This document shows, in pieces, positions 1 to 7,638 of a stretch of DNA of 46,398 nucleotides. The translations under genes were made by a program, and so were the position numbers. The DNA is from a virus, in the IMG/VR virus record IMGVR_UViG_3300009285_000017, positions 1-46,398 of that record; one strand, written 5' to 3'. Each line of letters begins with the position of its first letter. Position 1 is the stretch's first letter. The notes below the pieces were generated by a model that saw only the letters and a list, made by a program, of their open reading frames with translations, was not told where the DNA came from and did not search any database.

Positions 1-77
1 TATGCGTCCCGATATGGACGATATGTCGAATGCCCTTGCCAAACATTTTGGCATTACCAACCACCGCCCCTACCAAG
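1..77. repeat. Left copy of 77-bp terminal direct repeat
   Basis: These bases are identical to 46322-46398. The overlap length equals a common assembler k-mer, so it most simply marks closure of a circular contig. The open reading frame also continues exactly from the right end into this copy, which supports circularity. A genuine 77-bp direct terminal repeat is possible but less likely. Confidence 0.93.
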
Positions 78-325
78 ACAACCAAGAACTTGACGACTTT
101 ATGAGAGATTTGCCCGAAGAAGAAAAGATACATCAAGTTGAGTATGGCAAATATGCTTTAAGGAAGATTGCGGAAAAATATCTTCCCCTCGAAATTGCTT
201 GGAGAAAGGGAAAGGTTGGAGGCCCTGTCTATCCCGTGAACGCTAAAAAAGGATGGTTGGATATTGACGGGGAGTTCGGGAAAACCGAATACATAAAATG
301 GCAGAAGGAGATACTCCAAAAGTAA
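1..325 (+). CDS. Asparagine synthetase-like PP-loop protein, 3' part
   Basis: This is the C-terminal end of the gene that starts at 45771 and is cut by the linearisation point. Joined across the junction it gives 291 codons (551 + 325 nt) with no frame change. This part holds the helical end of the asparagine synthase domain, including a basic AWRKGKVGGP stretch near the C-terminus like the substrate and AMP-binding tail of AsnB-type enzymes. It ends in TAA and overlaps the next glycosyltransferase by 28 nt, which implies translational coupling. Position 2 is an internal Met codon, not the start. See 45771 for the catalytic motifs. Confidence 0.8.
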   Translation, partial: MRPDMDDMSNALAKHFGITNHRPYQDNQELDDFMRDLPEEEKIHQVEYGKYALRKIAEKYLPLEIAWRKGKVGGPVYPVNAKKGWLDIDGEFGKTEYIKWQKEILQK

Positions 326-981
326 GTATCATCGTCGTACATTGGGCACAGAACGAGTTTCGCTCCCAGAAGATGCGGGAGTGTATCGTTTCGTTGATTC
401 AAACAACAGGGCTTTCTTTCCCAGAAATTATCGTAGTAGACAATGGGGGGAACTATGAAGACAGTCAGTTTCTTCTCGACCAGACAAACGATGGCAATAT
501 CTCCTGCTATATCCGTAATCGCAAGAATATGAGTTTTGGTTTTGCCCGAAATCAGGGATTGAAGATGGCAACAGGCGAATACATTTGTATCTCCGACAAC
601 GATATTTTGTATAAAGAGGGCTGGCTGGAGAAATGTATAGGAATACTAGAAGCTCACCCCGATAGAAAAATAGGCGTGACTCCTTTGCGGACAGACCGTC
701 AACACCGCCAAGCCAAATGCTGGAAAGGAGAGTTGGAATTTAACGGAGAGAAACTTTTGTTAAACACCAAGGCGGGTTCTAACTGCTGGGTGATGAGAAA
801 AGAGGACTTTCTTGAAGTAGGAAGATTCCTCCAACACAGAGTGGCGGGAAGCAAATGGGCGGATAAGTTTGTCGATAAAGGCTATCTGATGGTGACGATG
901 GAGAAGAATCCATTGGCCGAAGACCTCGCTTTCAAGAAAGGTTATAATTTTAGAGCACCAATAGAAAATACGGAATTGTGA
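298..981 (+). CDS. Family 2-like glycosyltransferase
   Basis: The 227-residue product has the GT-A fold signature of family 2 enzymes: an N-terminal VSIIVVHW strand, then EIIVVDNGG (nucleotide-binding Asp), then NQGLKMATGEYICISDNDIL near residue 95-105, where SDND takes the place of the DxD metal-binding motif. A small C-terminal region follows, shorter than in many family members. Its start overlaps the upstream asparagine synthetase-like gene by 28 nt and its end overlaps the next gene by 4 nt, so it is inside a tightly packed operon. Donor and acceptor sugars cannot be told. The context suggests modification of a virion protein or of the host surface. Confidence 0.8.
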   Translation: MAEGDTPKVSIIVVHWAQNEFRSQKMRECIVSLIQTTGLSFPEIIVVDNGGNYEDSQFLLDQTNDGNISCYIRNRKNMSFGFARNQGLKMATGEYICISDNDILYKEGWLEKCIGILEAHPDRKIGVTPLRTDRQHRQAKCWKGELEFNGEKLLLNTKAGSNCWVMRKEDFLEVGRFLQHRVAGSKWADKFVDKGYLMVTMEKNPLAEDLAFKKGYNFRAPIENTEL

Positions 982-1505
982 AGCTTTCCGTTAATATCCT
1001 GACTTACAAAGGAGAGTTTCTTGATAAGGCAATAGCGTCTGTCAGACCTTATGCTGATGAGGTAATAGTGAAAGATACTGCTGCTATTCAACACTTAGGC
1101 AAGGCGTGGACAAACTCCCCACTGGACATAGAGTTGACTCGTCTCTTGAACGAGATGAAGGATGAGAGCAAGGGAGGGTGGATATTAAAAGTGGATGACG
1201 ATGAGATTTTTACTACAGAGTTGATGGAAGAGATTATGAAAATTGTGCGGAGTGATGATGATACTCCAATCTACGCCATCCCTTTTCGGCATGTCGGCAC
1301 CAGTTCTAAGAAGAGATACATCAAGCGTCTTTTCAGGAACATAGAAGATGTTAGCTGGAATGGTAACTATGGATGGGAAACTCTCGCTTATCAGGGAAAG
1401 CGGATTTCTTCCAACAAATGTCCTAAATTAAATAACTTCTTTTACCATCTGGGCGGTTTGCGGAAAGAATACACCAGAAAGCATGACTACAGCACTTTAC
1501 AATAA
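978..1505 (+). CDS. Small family 2-like glycosyltransferase
   Basis: A 175-residue protein starting at GTG, which overlaps the stop of the previous gene (GTGA). It begins LSVNILTYKGEFLDKAIASV and has WILKVDDDEIF near residue 75, a DDD motif in the place of DxD, typical of short GT-A enzymes of the WaaE/KdtX-like type. The usual UDP-binding Asp after strand 2 sits in ADEVIVKDT. It is shorter than a standard GT2 domain, so it may be a minimal domain or a partner of a neighbouring transferase. The acceptor is unknown. Confidence 0.65.
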   Translation: MKLSVNILTYKGEFLDKAIASVRPYADEVIVKDTAAIQHLGKAWTNSPLDIELTRLLNEMKDESKGGWILKVDDDEIFTTELMEEIMKIVRSDDDTPIYAIPFRHVGTSSKKRYIKRLFRNIEDVSWNGNYGWETLAYQGKRISSNKCPKLNNFFYHLGGLRKEYTRKHDYSTLQ

Positions 1506-2172
1506 GAAGATAGTTATTGTTGTCCAGTCAAAGTTCCCTAAAGTTTTAGAAGAGTTTAAGACGCAGTTTGAAGCGACCACCGAGGATTTTAAGAACTTAA
1601 AACTTCTTGGAATAATCGGAGAAGAATACGGGGCGAAAGAAATAAATAGGATTCTTCGCCCCATCACCGCCCAAAAAGAAGTGGAAATCTTCGGTGTTTA
1701 TAATGATGACCTTTGGTTCGGGGAGAGGTGGCTGGAAGATATATTGGAGAAACTTGAAATTTACCCTTGTGTTTCACCTGGCTATGTAGAAACTGATAAA
1801 TGGGAAGTTTTTAAGAAAGCAGTGGATGGCACTAAAGATGAGATAGGAGTAGTGCCATTTCTTTATGGCCCAGCCCACACTTTTAGAACATCTCTCTTTC
1901 GACAGATAGGTTTATTTGATGAGAGATTCGACTGGTCGGTGGATGACCTAGATTGGGCATGGCGAATAAAGTTAAACGGAATGGAATCGGCGACTTCCAA
2001 GAAAATAACAATAGGACATAGGGTCGGGACAACTCTTACCAAGACGAAAGGATGGAACCGAATCTCGGATATTAACAAGGAACTTTTCTACGATAAGCAT
2101 GGCTGGCCAGCTTACCGACATCTGCGAAATCACTATAAAAACTATCATTCTTATTTTGTAGAATGGAAGTAA
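1483..2172 (+). CDS. Family 2-like glycosyltransferase
   Basis: The 229-residue product carries GVYNDDLWF (DD motif) near residue 85 and the block IGLFDERFDWSVDDLDWAWR near residue 140-160. This matches the conserved FDE-F-x-ED-x-D-x-xxR signature of the acceptor side of GT2 enzymes, with a DD pair where many have ED. It overlaps the previous gene by 23 nt and the next by 10 nt. Third transferase in a row; the three differ in sequence and are not recent duplicates. Confidence 0.78.
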   Translation: MTTALYNKKIVIVVQSKFPKVLEEFKTQFEATTEDFKNLKLLGIIGEEYGAKEINRILRPITAQKEVEIFGVYNDDLWFGERWLEDILEKLEIYPCVSPGYVETDKWEVFKKAVDGTKDEIGVVPFLYGPAHTFRTSLFRQIGLFDERFDWSVDDLDWAWRIKLNGMESATSKKITIGHRVGTTLTKTKGWNRISDINKELFYDKHGWPAYRHLRNHYKNYHSYFVEWK

Positions 2173-2678
2173 AGCGCTTAGAAATCGGTTCGGGAAAAAT
2201 GCCCCGAAAAGGTTTCACTCATATAGATATTGAGGAGAGTGCGAAACCTGACATTCTCGGAGATTTCCGTACAATGGAGTTCTCTGATTTAGAGGAGATT
2301 ATTGCCCTTCATGTTTTGGAGCATTTTAGTAGGAAAGAGGGACTTGAAGTATTGAAGCAGTGGCATGCTTGGTTGAAAGTCGGCGGGAAACTGATTGTGG
2401 AGACTCCTGACATGGAGAGGATTTGCGGATTTTTTACCACCCGACCAGAGAGATTGTGGGCGGATAGGGAACATCTTAATTTCGCCCTCTACGGCTCGCA
2501 AGGGGAAGATTGGGCATATCATAAAGACGGGTGGTGGCGGGAAAAGTTTAAGAAAGTTTTGCCAGAGATAGGATTTAATATAGTTAAAATTTGGCAGAAA
2601 CACAGCTACATCAGGTATGGAGAGAGCCGAACAAGGTATCGCCTACCTGACATTAGGATTATCGCGGAAAAGATATGA
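2163..2678 (+). CDS. SAM-dependent methyltransferase (class I, small)
   Basis: The 171-residue product starts with LEIGSGKMPRKGFTHIDI, a motif I-like glycine-rich loop followed by an acidic strand-2 end (HIDI). It continues with IIALHVLEHF (motif for post-strand 4) and WLKVGGKLIVETPD, as in Methyltransf_11-type enzymes found in glycan gene clusters. The first beta strand starts at the very N-terminus, so the domain has no N-terminal cap. It lies between glycosyltransferase and FkbM-type genes with 4-10 nt overlaps, so the substrate is probably a sugar or lipid-linked sugar rather than DNA. Confidence 0.75.
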   Translation: MEVKRLEIGSGKMPRKGFTHIDIEESAKPDILGDFRTMEFSDLEEIIALHVLEHFSRKEGLEVLKQWHAWLKVGGKLIVETPDMERICGFFTTRPERLWADREHLNFALYGSQGEDWAYHKDGWWREKFKKVLPEIGFNIVKIWQKHSYIRYGESRTRYRLPDIRIIAEKI

Positions 2679-3310
2679 CAAGTATCAAAGAGTTAGTTGA
2701 TTTACATAGCCCGATTACCGAAAAAGATTTGGTAATTGACGTAGGAGGGTATCAAGGAGATTACGCCCAAGCTGTTTTTGAGAGGTTCGGGTGTATAGTG
2801 GTTGTTTTTGAGCCAAATGCCGAGATTTACGAAGCTTTGGTTAAAAGATTCAACGATAATCCCAAGATACAATGTAATCCTATGGCTATCGGGGGCGAGT
2901 CGGGATTGGAAAAACTTTATCTAAGGGAAGATGGGAGTTCGTTTTTTCAAGAGTGGGCTGGCACTAACGAATGGCGAGGGGTAGCGGTGGGCAGGTTGAG
3001 CGATTTTGTTAAGTTTGCGAAGATAATCCCTAAAATTGTAAAACTTAATTGCGAAGGGGCAGAGTATGATATTATCAAGGAATTAGACGAAAGCGGTTGT
3101 CTGCCCCAAATTAACGAACTTTTAGTCCAACTCCATAAAATACCAAACTGGTTTACCTTGCGTCTAAAAGCGGAAGAAAGATTATCTAAAACTCACGTAA
3201 AAACATACGATTACAAATGGCAACTTTGGAAGCGAAAGGAAATAAACCAAGTTATTGGGACAATATCTGGTCAAAATACCGCTGGCGAGTTGATTCCCCA
3301 GATGTCCTAA
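2675..3310 (+). CDS. FkbM-family methyltransferase
   Basis: A 211-residue protein with LVIDVGGYQGDYA (motif I), VVVFEPNAEIYEAL (acidic residue binding the SAM ribose, EPN as in FkbM proteins) and KLNCEGAEYDIIKEL, which matches the KID-x-EG-x-E signature of the FkbM family. FkbM enzymes methylate hydroxyls of sugars and polyketides. It overlaps the previous gene by 4 nt (ATGA). The last roughly 30 codons overlap the next gene by 94 nt, which is unusual here. The conserved domain seems to end before that overlap, so the tail may be readthrough. Confidence 0.8.
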   Translation: MTSIKELVDLHSPITEKDLVIDVGGYQGDYAQAVFERFGCIVVVFEPNAEIYEALVKRFNDNPKIQCNPMAIGGESGLEKLYLREDGSSFFQEWAGTNEWRGVAVGRLSDFVKFAKIIPKIVKLNCEGAEYDIIKELDESGCLPQINELLVQLHKIPNWFTLRLKAEERLSKTHVKTYDYKWQLWKRKEINQVIGTISGQNTAGELIPQMS

Positions 3311-3882
3311 AAGAAATGGCTGATAGAGCAAACACAAAAGAGTATTGGGATGAGTTGTGGAAATCCCCCAAAAGAAGAGTAGAGAAGTATTCTATGCAGA
3401 GAGCTTGGTGGCATATTTCCCAAACTGGAGCGAAGTCGGTTTTAGACGCTGGTTGCGGAAATGGACGGCTTCTTTTTGGGGTCAAACAGAATCACCCCGA
3501 AATTGAACTTTTCGGCATAGACATCTCGCAAGTGGCAATAGACAGAATGAAGAGAGAGTATGGCGTGGACGGAGCCGTCTTGGATGTTTACCAAGTTGAG
3601 GAATTGGGCAGGAAATTTGATTGTATAGTCGCCAACCATATGCTTGAACATCTTTATCGAGACGAGGACTTCTTAATCTCTTGTAAAAATTGTTTGAATG
3701 AGAATGGCACAGTTTTCTGTGCCGTCCCAAATAATATGAGTGGCCCCAAAGAAACAGATGAGCACGTCAGAAAATATAACAGAGAGATGATTGAGGAACT
3801 TTTCAATAAAGTTTTCGGGAATTGCGAGATTACCATTATCGGAAACCACCTAATTGCTGTCGGGAAAAATGCGGTTAGCTAG
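3217..3882 (+). CDS. SAM-dependent methyltransferase (class I)
   Basis: The 221-residue frame contains SVLDAGCGNGRLLFGV (motif I), ELFGIDIS (motif II), FDCIVANHMLEHL and NGTVFCAVPN, a clear Methyltransf_11/25-like domain of the UbiE type. The start is uncertain. ATG at 3217 gives a 94-nt overlap with the FkbM gene and two N-terminal copies of a YWDxxW motif (YWDNIWSKY and YWDELWKSP). ATG at 3316 removes the overlap and keeps one copy. The same YWDxxW motif opens the methyltransferase at 42001. Likely substrate: a sugar made by the surrounding transferases. Confidence 0.75.
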   Translation: MATLEAKGNKPSYWDNIWSKYRWRVDSPDVLKEMADRANTKEYWDELWKSPKRRVEKYSMQRAWWHISQTGAKSVLDAGCGNGRLLFGVKQNHPEIELFGIDISQVAIDRMKREYGVDGAVLDVYQVEELGRKFDCIVANHMLEHLYRDEDFLISCKNCLNENGTVFCAVPNNMSGPKETDEHVRKYNREMIEELFNKVFGNCEITIIGNHLIAVGKNAVS

Positions 3883-4516
3883 TCATACGATATGCAGGAA
3901 TAGTCTACCGTTCCTTATCCCCGTTTTGGAGCAGGTTGCTCCCTATGTAGATAAGTATTTTATAGCCCTCTCGGAGTTCTCTGATGACGGGACTCTCGAA
4001 GCCATTCAGAGCTGGAACTCACCCAAGCCAGTAGAGTTTATGATAGAAAGTTCAAAGCCCGCCGACCTCACTAAGATAAGGCAGTTTCAAGTAGATAGGA
4101 CAACGCAGGACTGGATTCTTTTTTTAGATGACGATGATTGGTGGATACCCGAGAAACTAAAACACGCCCTTAAAATAGCCGAAAGCGGGGTGGATGCGGT
4201 GGCAGTCAGTCCCTATCAGATTTTAGACAAAAACCACTACGACTCTTGGTGGGGGGAGCATAAATGGTTCACTAAACTATTCAAAAACGAGGACATCAAC
4301 TATCGGGGGAACTGGCCAAAAGACATGATTTACAAAGGCGATAGGATGCTTTACCACAAAACCTATGAGATGGGAAAAGTTCCTTATGGCTACTATCATC
4401 TCTCCGAAGTCAAACCTTATTCTTTTAGGAATGCCGACCCCAAATGGTGGAACTCGGTCAAATCTAAAAAGAAGTTTACAGCCCCGATTCCTGAAGAACT
4501 GACCCGTTTGCTATAA
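3869..4516 (+). CDS. Family 2-like glycosyltransferase, end of sugar operon
   Basis: A 215-residue product with a GT-A domain: LASHTICRNSLPFL at the N-terminus, FSDDGTLEAIQSW and then DWILFLDDDDWWIPEKL near residue 85-100, a strong DxD-type motif followed by the W typical of these enzymes. The start at ATG 3869 is chosen because GGGA lies 5 nt upstream; a TTG at 3854 in the same frame is the alternative. It overlaps the preceding methyltransferase by 14 nt and is the last gene of the run. The next gene has its own promoter only 8 nt downstream. Confidence 0.78.
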   Translation: MRLASHTICRNSLPFLIPVLEQVAPYVDKYFIALSEFSDDGTLEAIQSWNSPKPVEFMIESSKPADLTKIRQFQVDRTTQDWILFLDDDDWWIPEKLKHALKIAESGVDAVAVSPYQILDKNHYDSWWGEHKWFTKLFKNEDINYRGNWPKDMIYKGDRMLYHKTYEMGKVPYGYYHLSEVKPYSFRNADPKWWNSVKSKKKFTAPIPEELTRLL

Positions 4517-4517
4517 T
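4509..4517 (+). promoter_or_regulatory. Extended -10 promoter for a leaderless gene
   Basis: TGCTATAAT overlaps the end of the glycosyltransferase gene. The TATAAT box ends 7 nt before the ATG at 4525, which places the expected transcription start on or beside the start codon. No convincing -35 box is visible. Confidence 0.6.
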
Positions 4518-4524
4518 TGGGTTA

Positions 4525-4758
4525 ATGCTCTGCGATTACAAGATTGGCTACATCTCGGATAGCGGGTTTCATAAGGAAGTGAAGGTCTTTTTTTACGAGA
4601 AAGAGACAGAAAACAGCGTTAGAAAGAAATTAGAAGAGCAGGTTTTTCTTTTCGATCCTTGGGGTTCCCACAAGGAAATAGTCGCATATCTAAATAAATA
4701 TCTTAAAGATCACTACGGTCAAGGCCGCCAGCCGATAAATGAACAACGAGAAGAATAG
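4525..4758 (+). CDS. Unknown protein, first gene of tail operon
   Basis: A 77-residue mixed alpha/beta protein of unknown function. It begins MLCDYKIGYISDSGF and has a charged C-terminus. Its ATG directly follows a TATAAT box with a 7-nt gap, so the mRNA is probably leaderless. The 3' end overlaps the following structural gene by 20 nt, which suggests co-translation with it. No family recognised. Confidence 0.6.
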   Translation: MLCDYKIGYISDSGFHKEVKVFFYEKETENSVRKKLEEQVFLFDPWGSHKEIVAYLNKYLKDHYGQGRQPINEQREE

Positions 4759-6223
4759 AGGACATTTCCTCGCCTTTGATAAGGAGTGGTTTCATAAACA
4801 TCAGAAGAAACTACTTTGGTCATTAAATACACCCATTATTAGACTTTGGGCTAGATGGATTTTACGGATAAACGGCTCTCTTAGTTCGGTGGGAAGCGAG
4901 AGGATTACACGGATACAACCCCATGCCATTTCTTGGGGAGATAAGACAGAATTTCGTACCCACTGGAAGTTCTCTAAACGGCTTTACTACGCCTTTAAGT
5001 ATGCTTGGTGGCTGGCTCACTTTTGGGACTGGGTTTTCGCCGAAAGATTTGCCCCAAAGATGTCTTTCGGCTTTGACACATTAACCGTTTATCCCGACCC
5101 TGCCCCAGAGACGACAACAGTGGATGGATTTGTGGTAAGGGTTCAGGATAACCAAACATGGGCATCTCTTCACGATAATACAGCAGGGACTACTGCCACT
5201 GATGATAGTCCTGATGACCTTGTTTTTGAGTTTAAGGCTGGCACCGACAGTAACACTTGGAGAATAATAGCCAGGGCTTTTTATCTTTTCGATACTTCAT
5301 CTATTCCAGACACCAATTCTATTTCTGCCGTCGTTTTATCTGTGTTTGGCACAGCGGCGGGGGATATCGGTTCTAACTCCCCCAATATGAATGTCTATGC
5401 TTCCACGCCTGCTACTGACACGGCACTAGTTGTTGGGGATTATGACCAAGTAGGCACGACTGCCTACGCTACCGCTATTGCCTATGCGTCTATCAGTACC
5501 TCCGCTTATAATAATTTGACTTTCAATGCGACAGGCAGGGCTGCTATCAGTTTAACGGGAGTTTCAAGATTTTCTGTTAGAAATGGGAATTATGACGCTG
5601 ACAATGTTGAGCCGACTTACGCATCTGGCGCTGATAGTTTTTTCACTGGTTATTTTGCTGACCAAGGAGGGACTACCACCGACCCTAAGTTAGTGGTGAC
5701 TCACGCTGCTCCTACAACCTCCACCTCAACTTCCACAACAACCTCATCAACCAGCACCTCTACTAGCACAAGTTCTTCCACCTCAACTTCCACATCCACA
5801 TCCAGCTCAACTTCTACAAGTTCTTCGACTACCACAACAGCGACTTCGTCTTCAACCTCCTCAAGCACATCTTCATCGACATCAACTAGTTCTAGCACTA
5901 CTACATCCAGTAGTACTTCGTCTTCCACTAGCACTAGTACCACAACTTCTTCCTCCACAACAACATCATCTTCAACTTCTACATCCACCACAACCACCAG
6001 TTCGACTACGACAAGTTCGACATCCTCTTCTTCCTCTACGAGTTCTACTTCTACGACCAGTTCAACGACTTCCAGCACTTCTACTAGCACTAGCACCACT
6101 TCCACCACTACTGCTTTCCCCTACATAATCCCGATATTGAATATCAAGCCCATTACCCCGATATTGGATATTAAGACCAAAACTCCCTATTTAGATATAA
6201 AGAGAACCTATCGTGCAGGGTGA
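4739..6223 (+). CDS. Ser/Thr-tract structural protein with beta-sandwich domain
   Basis: The 494-residue product has four parts. Residues 1-110 are rich in Trp, His and Arg (FHKHQKKLLWSL, HFWDWVFAERF), possibly a virion-attachment region. Residues about 115-320 look like a beta sandwich of the DNRLRE/CBM type (ARAFYLFDTSSIPDTNSIS, then a paired-strand pattern). Residues about 325-457 are almost only Ser and Thr. The C-terminus has AFPYIIPIL followed by repeated P-x-L-x-I-K units. Ser and Thr are encoded by many synonymous codons, so the tract is kept by selection on the protein rather than recent slippage. It is probably a fibre or decoration protein, with the tract a likely O-glycosylation target (inference). 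Confidence 0.7.
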   Translation: MNNEKNRGHFLAFDKEWFHKHQKKLLWSLNTPIIRLWARWILRINGSLSSVGSERITRIQPHAISWGDKTEFRTHWKFSKRLYYAFKYAWWLAHFWDWVFAERFAPKMSFGFDTLTVYPDPAPETTTVDGFVVRVQDNQTWASLHDNTAGTTATDDSPDDLVFEFKAGTDSNTWRIIARAFYLFDTSSIPDTNSISAVVLSVFGTAAGDIGSNSPNMNVYASTPATDTALVVGDYDQVGTTAYATAIAYASISTSAYNNLTFNATGRAAISLTGVSRFSVRNGNYDADNVEPTYASGADSFFTGYFADQGGTTTDPKLVVTHAAPTTSTSTSTTTSSTSTSTSTSSSTSTSTSTSSSTSTSSSTTTTATSSSTSSSTSSSTSTSSSTTTSSSTSSSTSTSTTTSSSTTTSSSTSTSTTTTSSTTTSSTSSSSSTSSTSTTSSTTSSTSTSTSTTSTTTAFPYIIPILNIKPITPILDIKTKTPYLDIKRTYRAG

Positions 6224-6225
6224 TA

Positions 6226-6234
6226 TGGTAAAAT
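6226..6234 (+). promoter_or_regulatory. Extended -10 promoter (TGGTAAAAT)
   Basis: The hexamer TAAAAT ends 9 nt before the ATG at 6244 and follows directly after the stop of the Ser/Thr-tract gene. TG one base upstream of the hexamer gives an extended -10. The gene is probably read from a leaderless or near-leaderless message. Confidence 0.5.
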
Positions 6235-6243
6235 GAAAATAGT

Positions 6244-7638
6244 ATGATTTTCTTAGCAAGAAACGAAGAGTTAATAACAGATAGAGAAAAAACTTATTTG
6301 ACCGCTTCAGTGGCAGTGGCAGGGACTACTCTTACTGTAAGAGCGGTAGATGCTAATGCTTGGGCAGATAACGATTGGGTTATTGTAGGGGAGATAGGTT
6401 CTAAAAACGCTGAGATTTTACAGGTAAATGGCGCTGTGGCTGACGGCACGAGTCTTACGGTTGATAATGCTGGTTCTGGGGGGTCGCGCTATGCTCACTC
6501 AGTAGATGAGCCAGTTTATCGGATTGACTATAATCAAGTGGAGTTTTCCCGTGCGACTACCGAAGCAGGGACTAAATCAACTCTAGCCACAAACGAAATC
6601 CAGCCCGACGACCTCCTTACAAGATATGAAGATACTGCCAATACTACTGGTTTTGGATTTATAAGGTTTGTAAATACATTCCCGACTCCTGATACTTTTT
6701 CTTCATATTCTGATGGCATTCCTTATACAGGGTATTCTGCCCGCTCAACAGGCAGAATGATTCAACTAGTCCGTCAGCAGTTGAATGAACCTGACAGCCG
6801 AGCCATCCCCGATGACTTAATCCAGCGAGAACTGAACGAAAAACAGAGGGATGTTGCTCACGAAAGACTCTGGCCTTTTTACGAAGATATTTTCTCTTTA
6901 AGCAGGGTGGCTTACCAGAGGGACTATGATATAGATTCTGATGTTGTTGTAGGCAAACCACACACAGTCACGGTGGAATCCGAACCAGTCGCCAAGATAG
7001 ACTCCCATAGGTTTGACCAGCTTTATTGGGATAGGTCTACAACGGGCGAGCCGACCCATTGTTCGGTATGGAATAACCAATTAAGGTTCTACCCCGTGCC
7101 GAGTACAGCGGCTACTACTACTGCCATAAATGATGTGGCGGGGATAACCGCTACCGCTACCTCCGTAACGGTGGACTCCACAAGCGGCTTCGCTCCGTCA
7201 GGGAGGATTATCATAGACAGCGAAGTAATGAGCTATACCAACACAACTTCCACCTCTTTCAGGGGGCTGACAAGGGGGTTGGAAGAAACAACAGCAGCCA
7301 CCCACGCTGACGATGCCACCATAACAGAGAGAGATATTGTCTACACCGCCAATCGTGAGCCGAATGAATTAGTGGATATTGGCGATGAAACAAACATTCC
7401 CGACCCGATGGTTCTAGTTTACGGGGCGAGTATGGAAATAGCTTTAGGGAGGTTAAGCGACAACGCCCTCGCCGACCGCATTAAGATTAAATACGACCAA
7501 TCGCTTGAGAAGTTGAGAGATAAGTTCGGTAGAAAATTTACTAGCATACAATACAGAATTAAAGATAGGTCGGAAGTCATTACAGAAGGAGGTCGTTTCT
7601 TAAATCCAAATGATTTTCCAGAATCTCTCAGTGGTTAA
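6244..7638 (+). CDS. Neck / head-to-tail adaptor protein
   Basis: A 464-residue product. An N-terminal beta-rich segment (residues about 20-95) has two copies of a small Ig-like strand pattern (TTLTVRAVDA, TSLTVDNAG), and a similar insert recurs near residue 300 (TATATSVTVDSTSGF). The centre carries QLVRQQLNEPDSRAIPDDLIQRELNEKQRDVAHE, split here by helices, as in adaptor proteins that bind under the portal, with the helical core resuming at residue 390-440. It is directly followed by the tail beta-propeller gene (1-nt overlap). The role is inferred from gene order and helical pattern. Confidence 0.6.
   Translation: MIFLARNEELITDREKTYLTASVAVAGTTLTVRAVDANAWADNDWVIVGEIGSKNAEILQVNGAVADGTSLTVDNAGSGGSRYAHSVDEPVYRIDYNQVEFSRATTEAGTKSTLATNEIQPDDLLTRYEDTANTTGFGFIRFVNTFPTPDTFSSYSDGIPYTGYSARSTGRMIQLVRQQLNEPDSRAIPDDLIQRELNEKQRDVAHERLWPFYEDIFSLSRVAYQRDYDIDSDVVVGKPHTVTVESEPVAKIDSHRFDQLYWDRSTTGEPTHCSVWNNQLRFYPVPSTAATTTAINDVAGITATATSVTVDSTSGFAPSGRIIIDSEVMSYTNTTSTSFRGLTRGLEETTAATHADDATITERDIVYTANREPNELVDIGDETNIPDPMVLVYGASMEIALGRLSDNALADRIKIKYDQSLEKLRDKFGRKFTSIQYRIKDRSEVITEGGRFLNPNDFPESLSG

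Noticed and set aside
1-77. 77-bp biological direct terminal repeat
   Set aside because: The exact 77 length fits an assembler overlap and a gene crosses the joint. Kept only as an alternative.
5701-6108. Long antisense frame rich in Val and Glu opposite the Ser/Thr tract
   Set aside because: It is the mirror image of the Ser/Thr codons; the same shadow appears opposite the tracts at 41663 and 45419. No start signal or spacing supports it.
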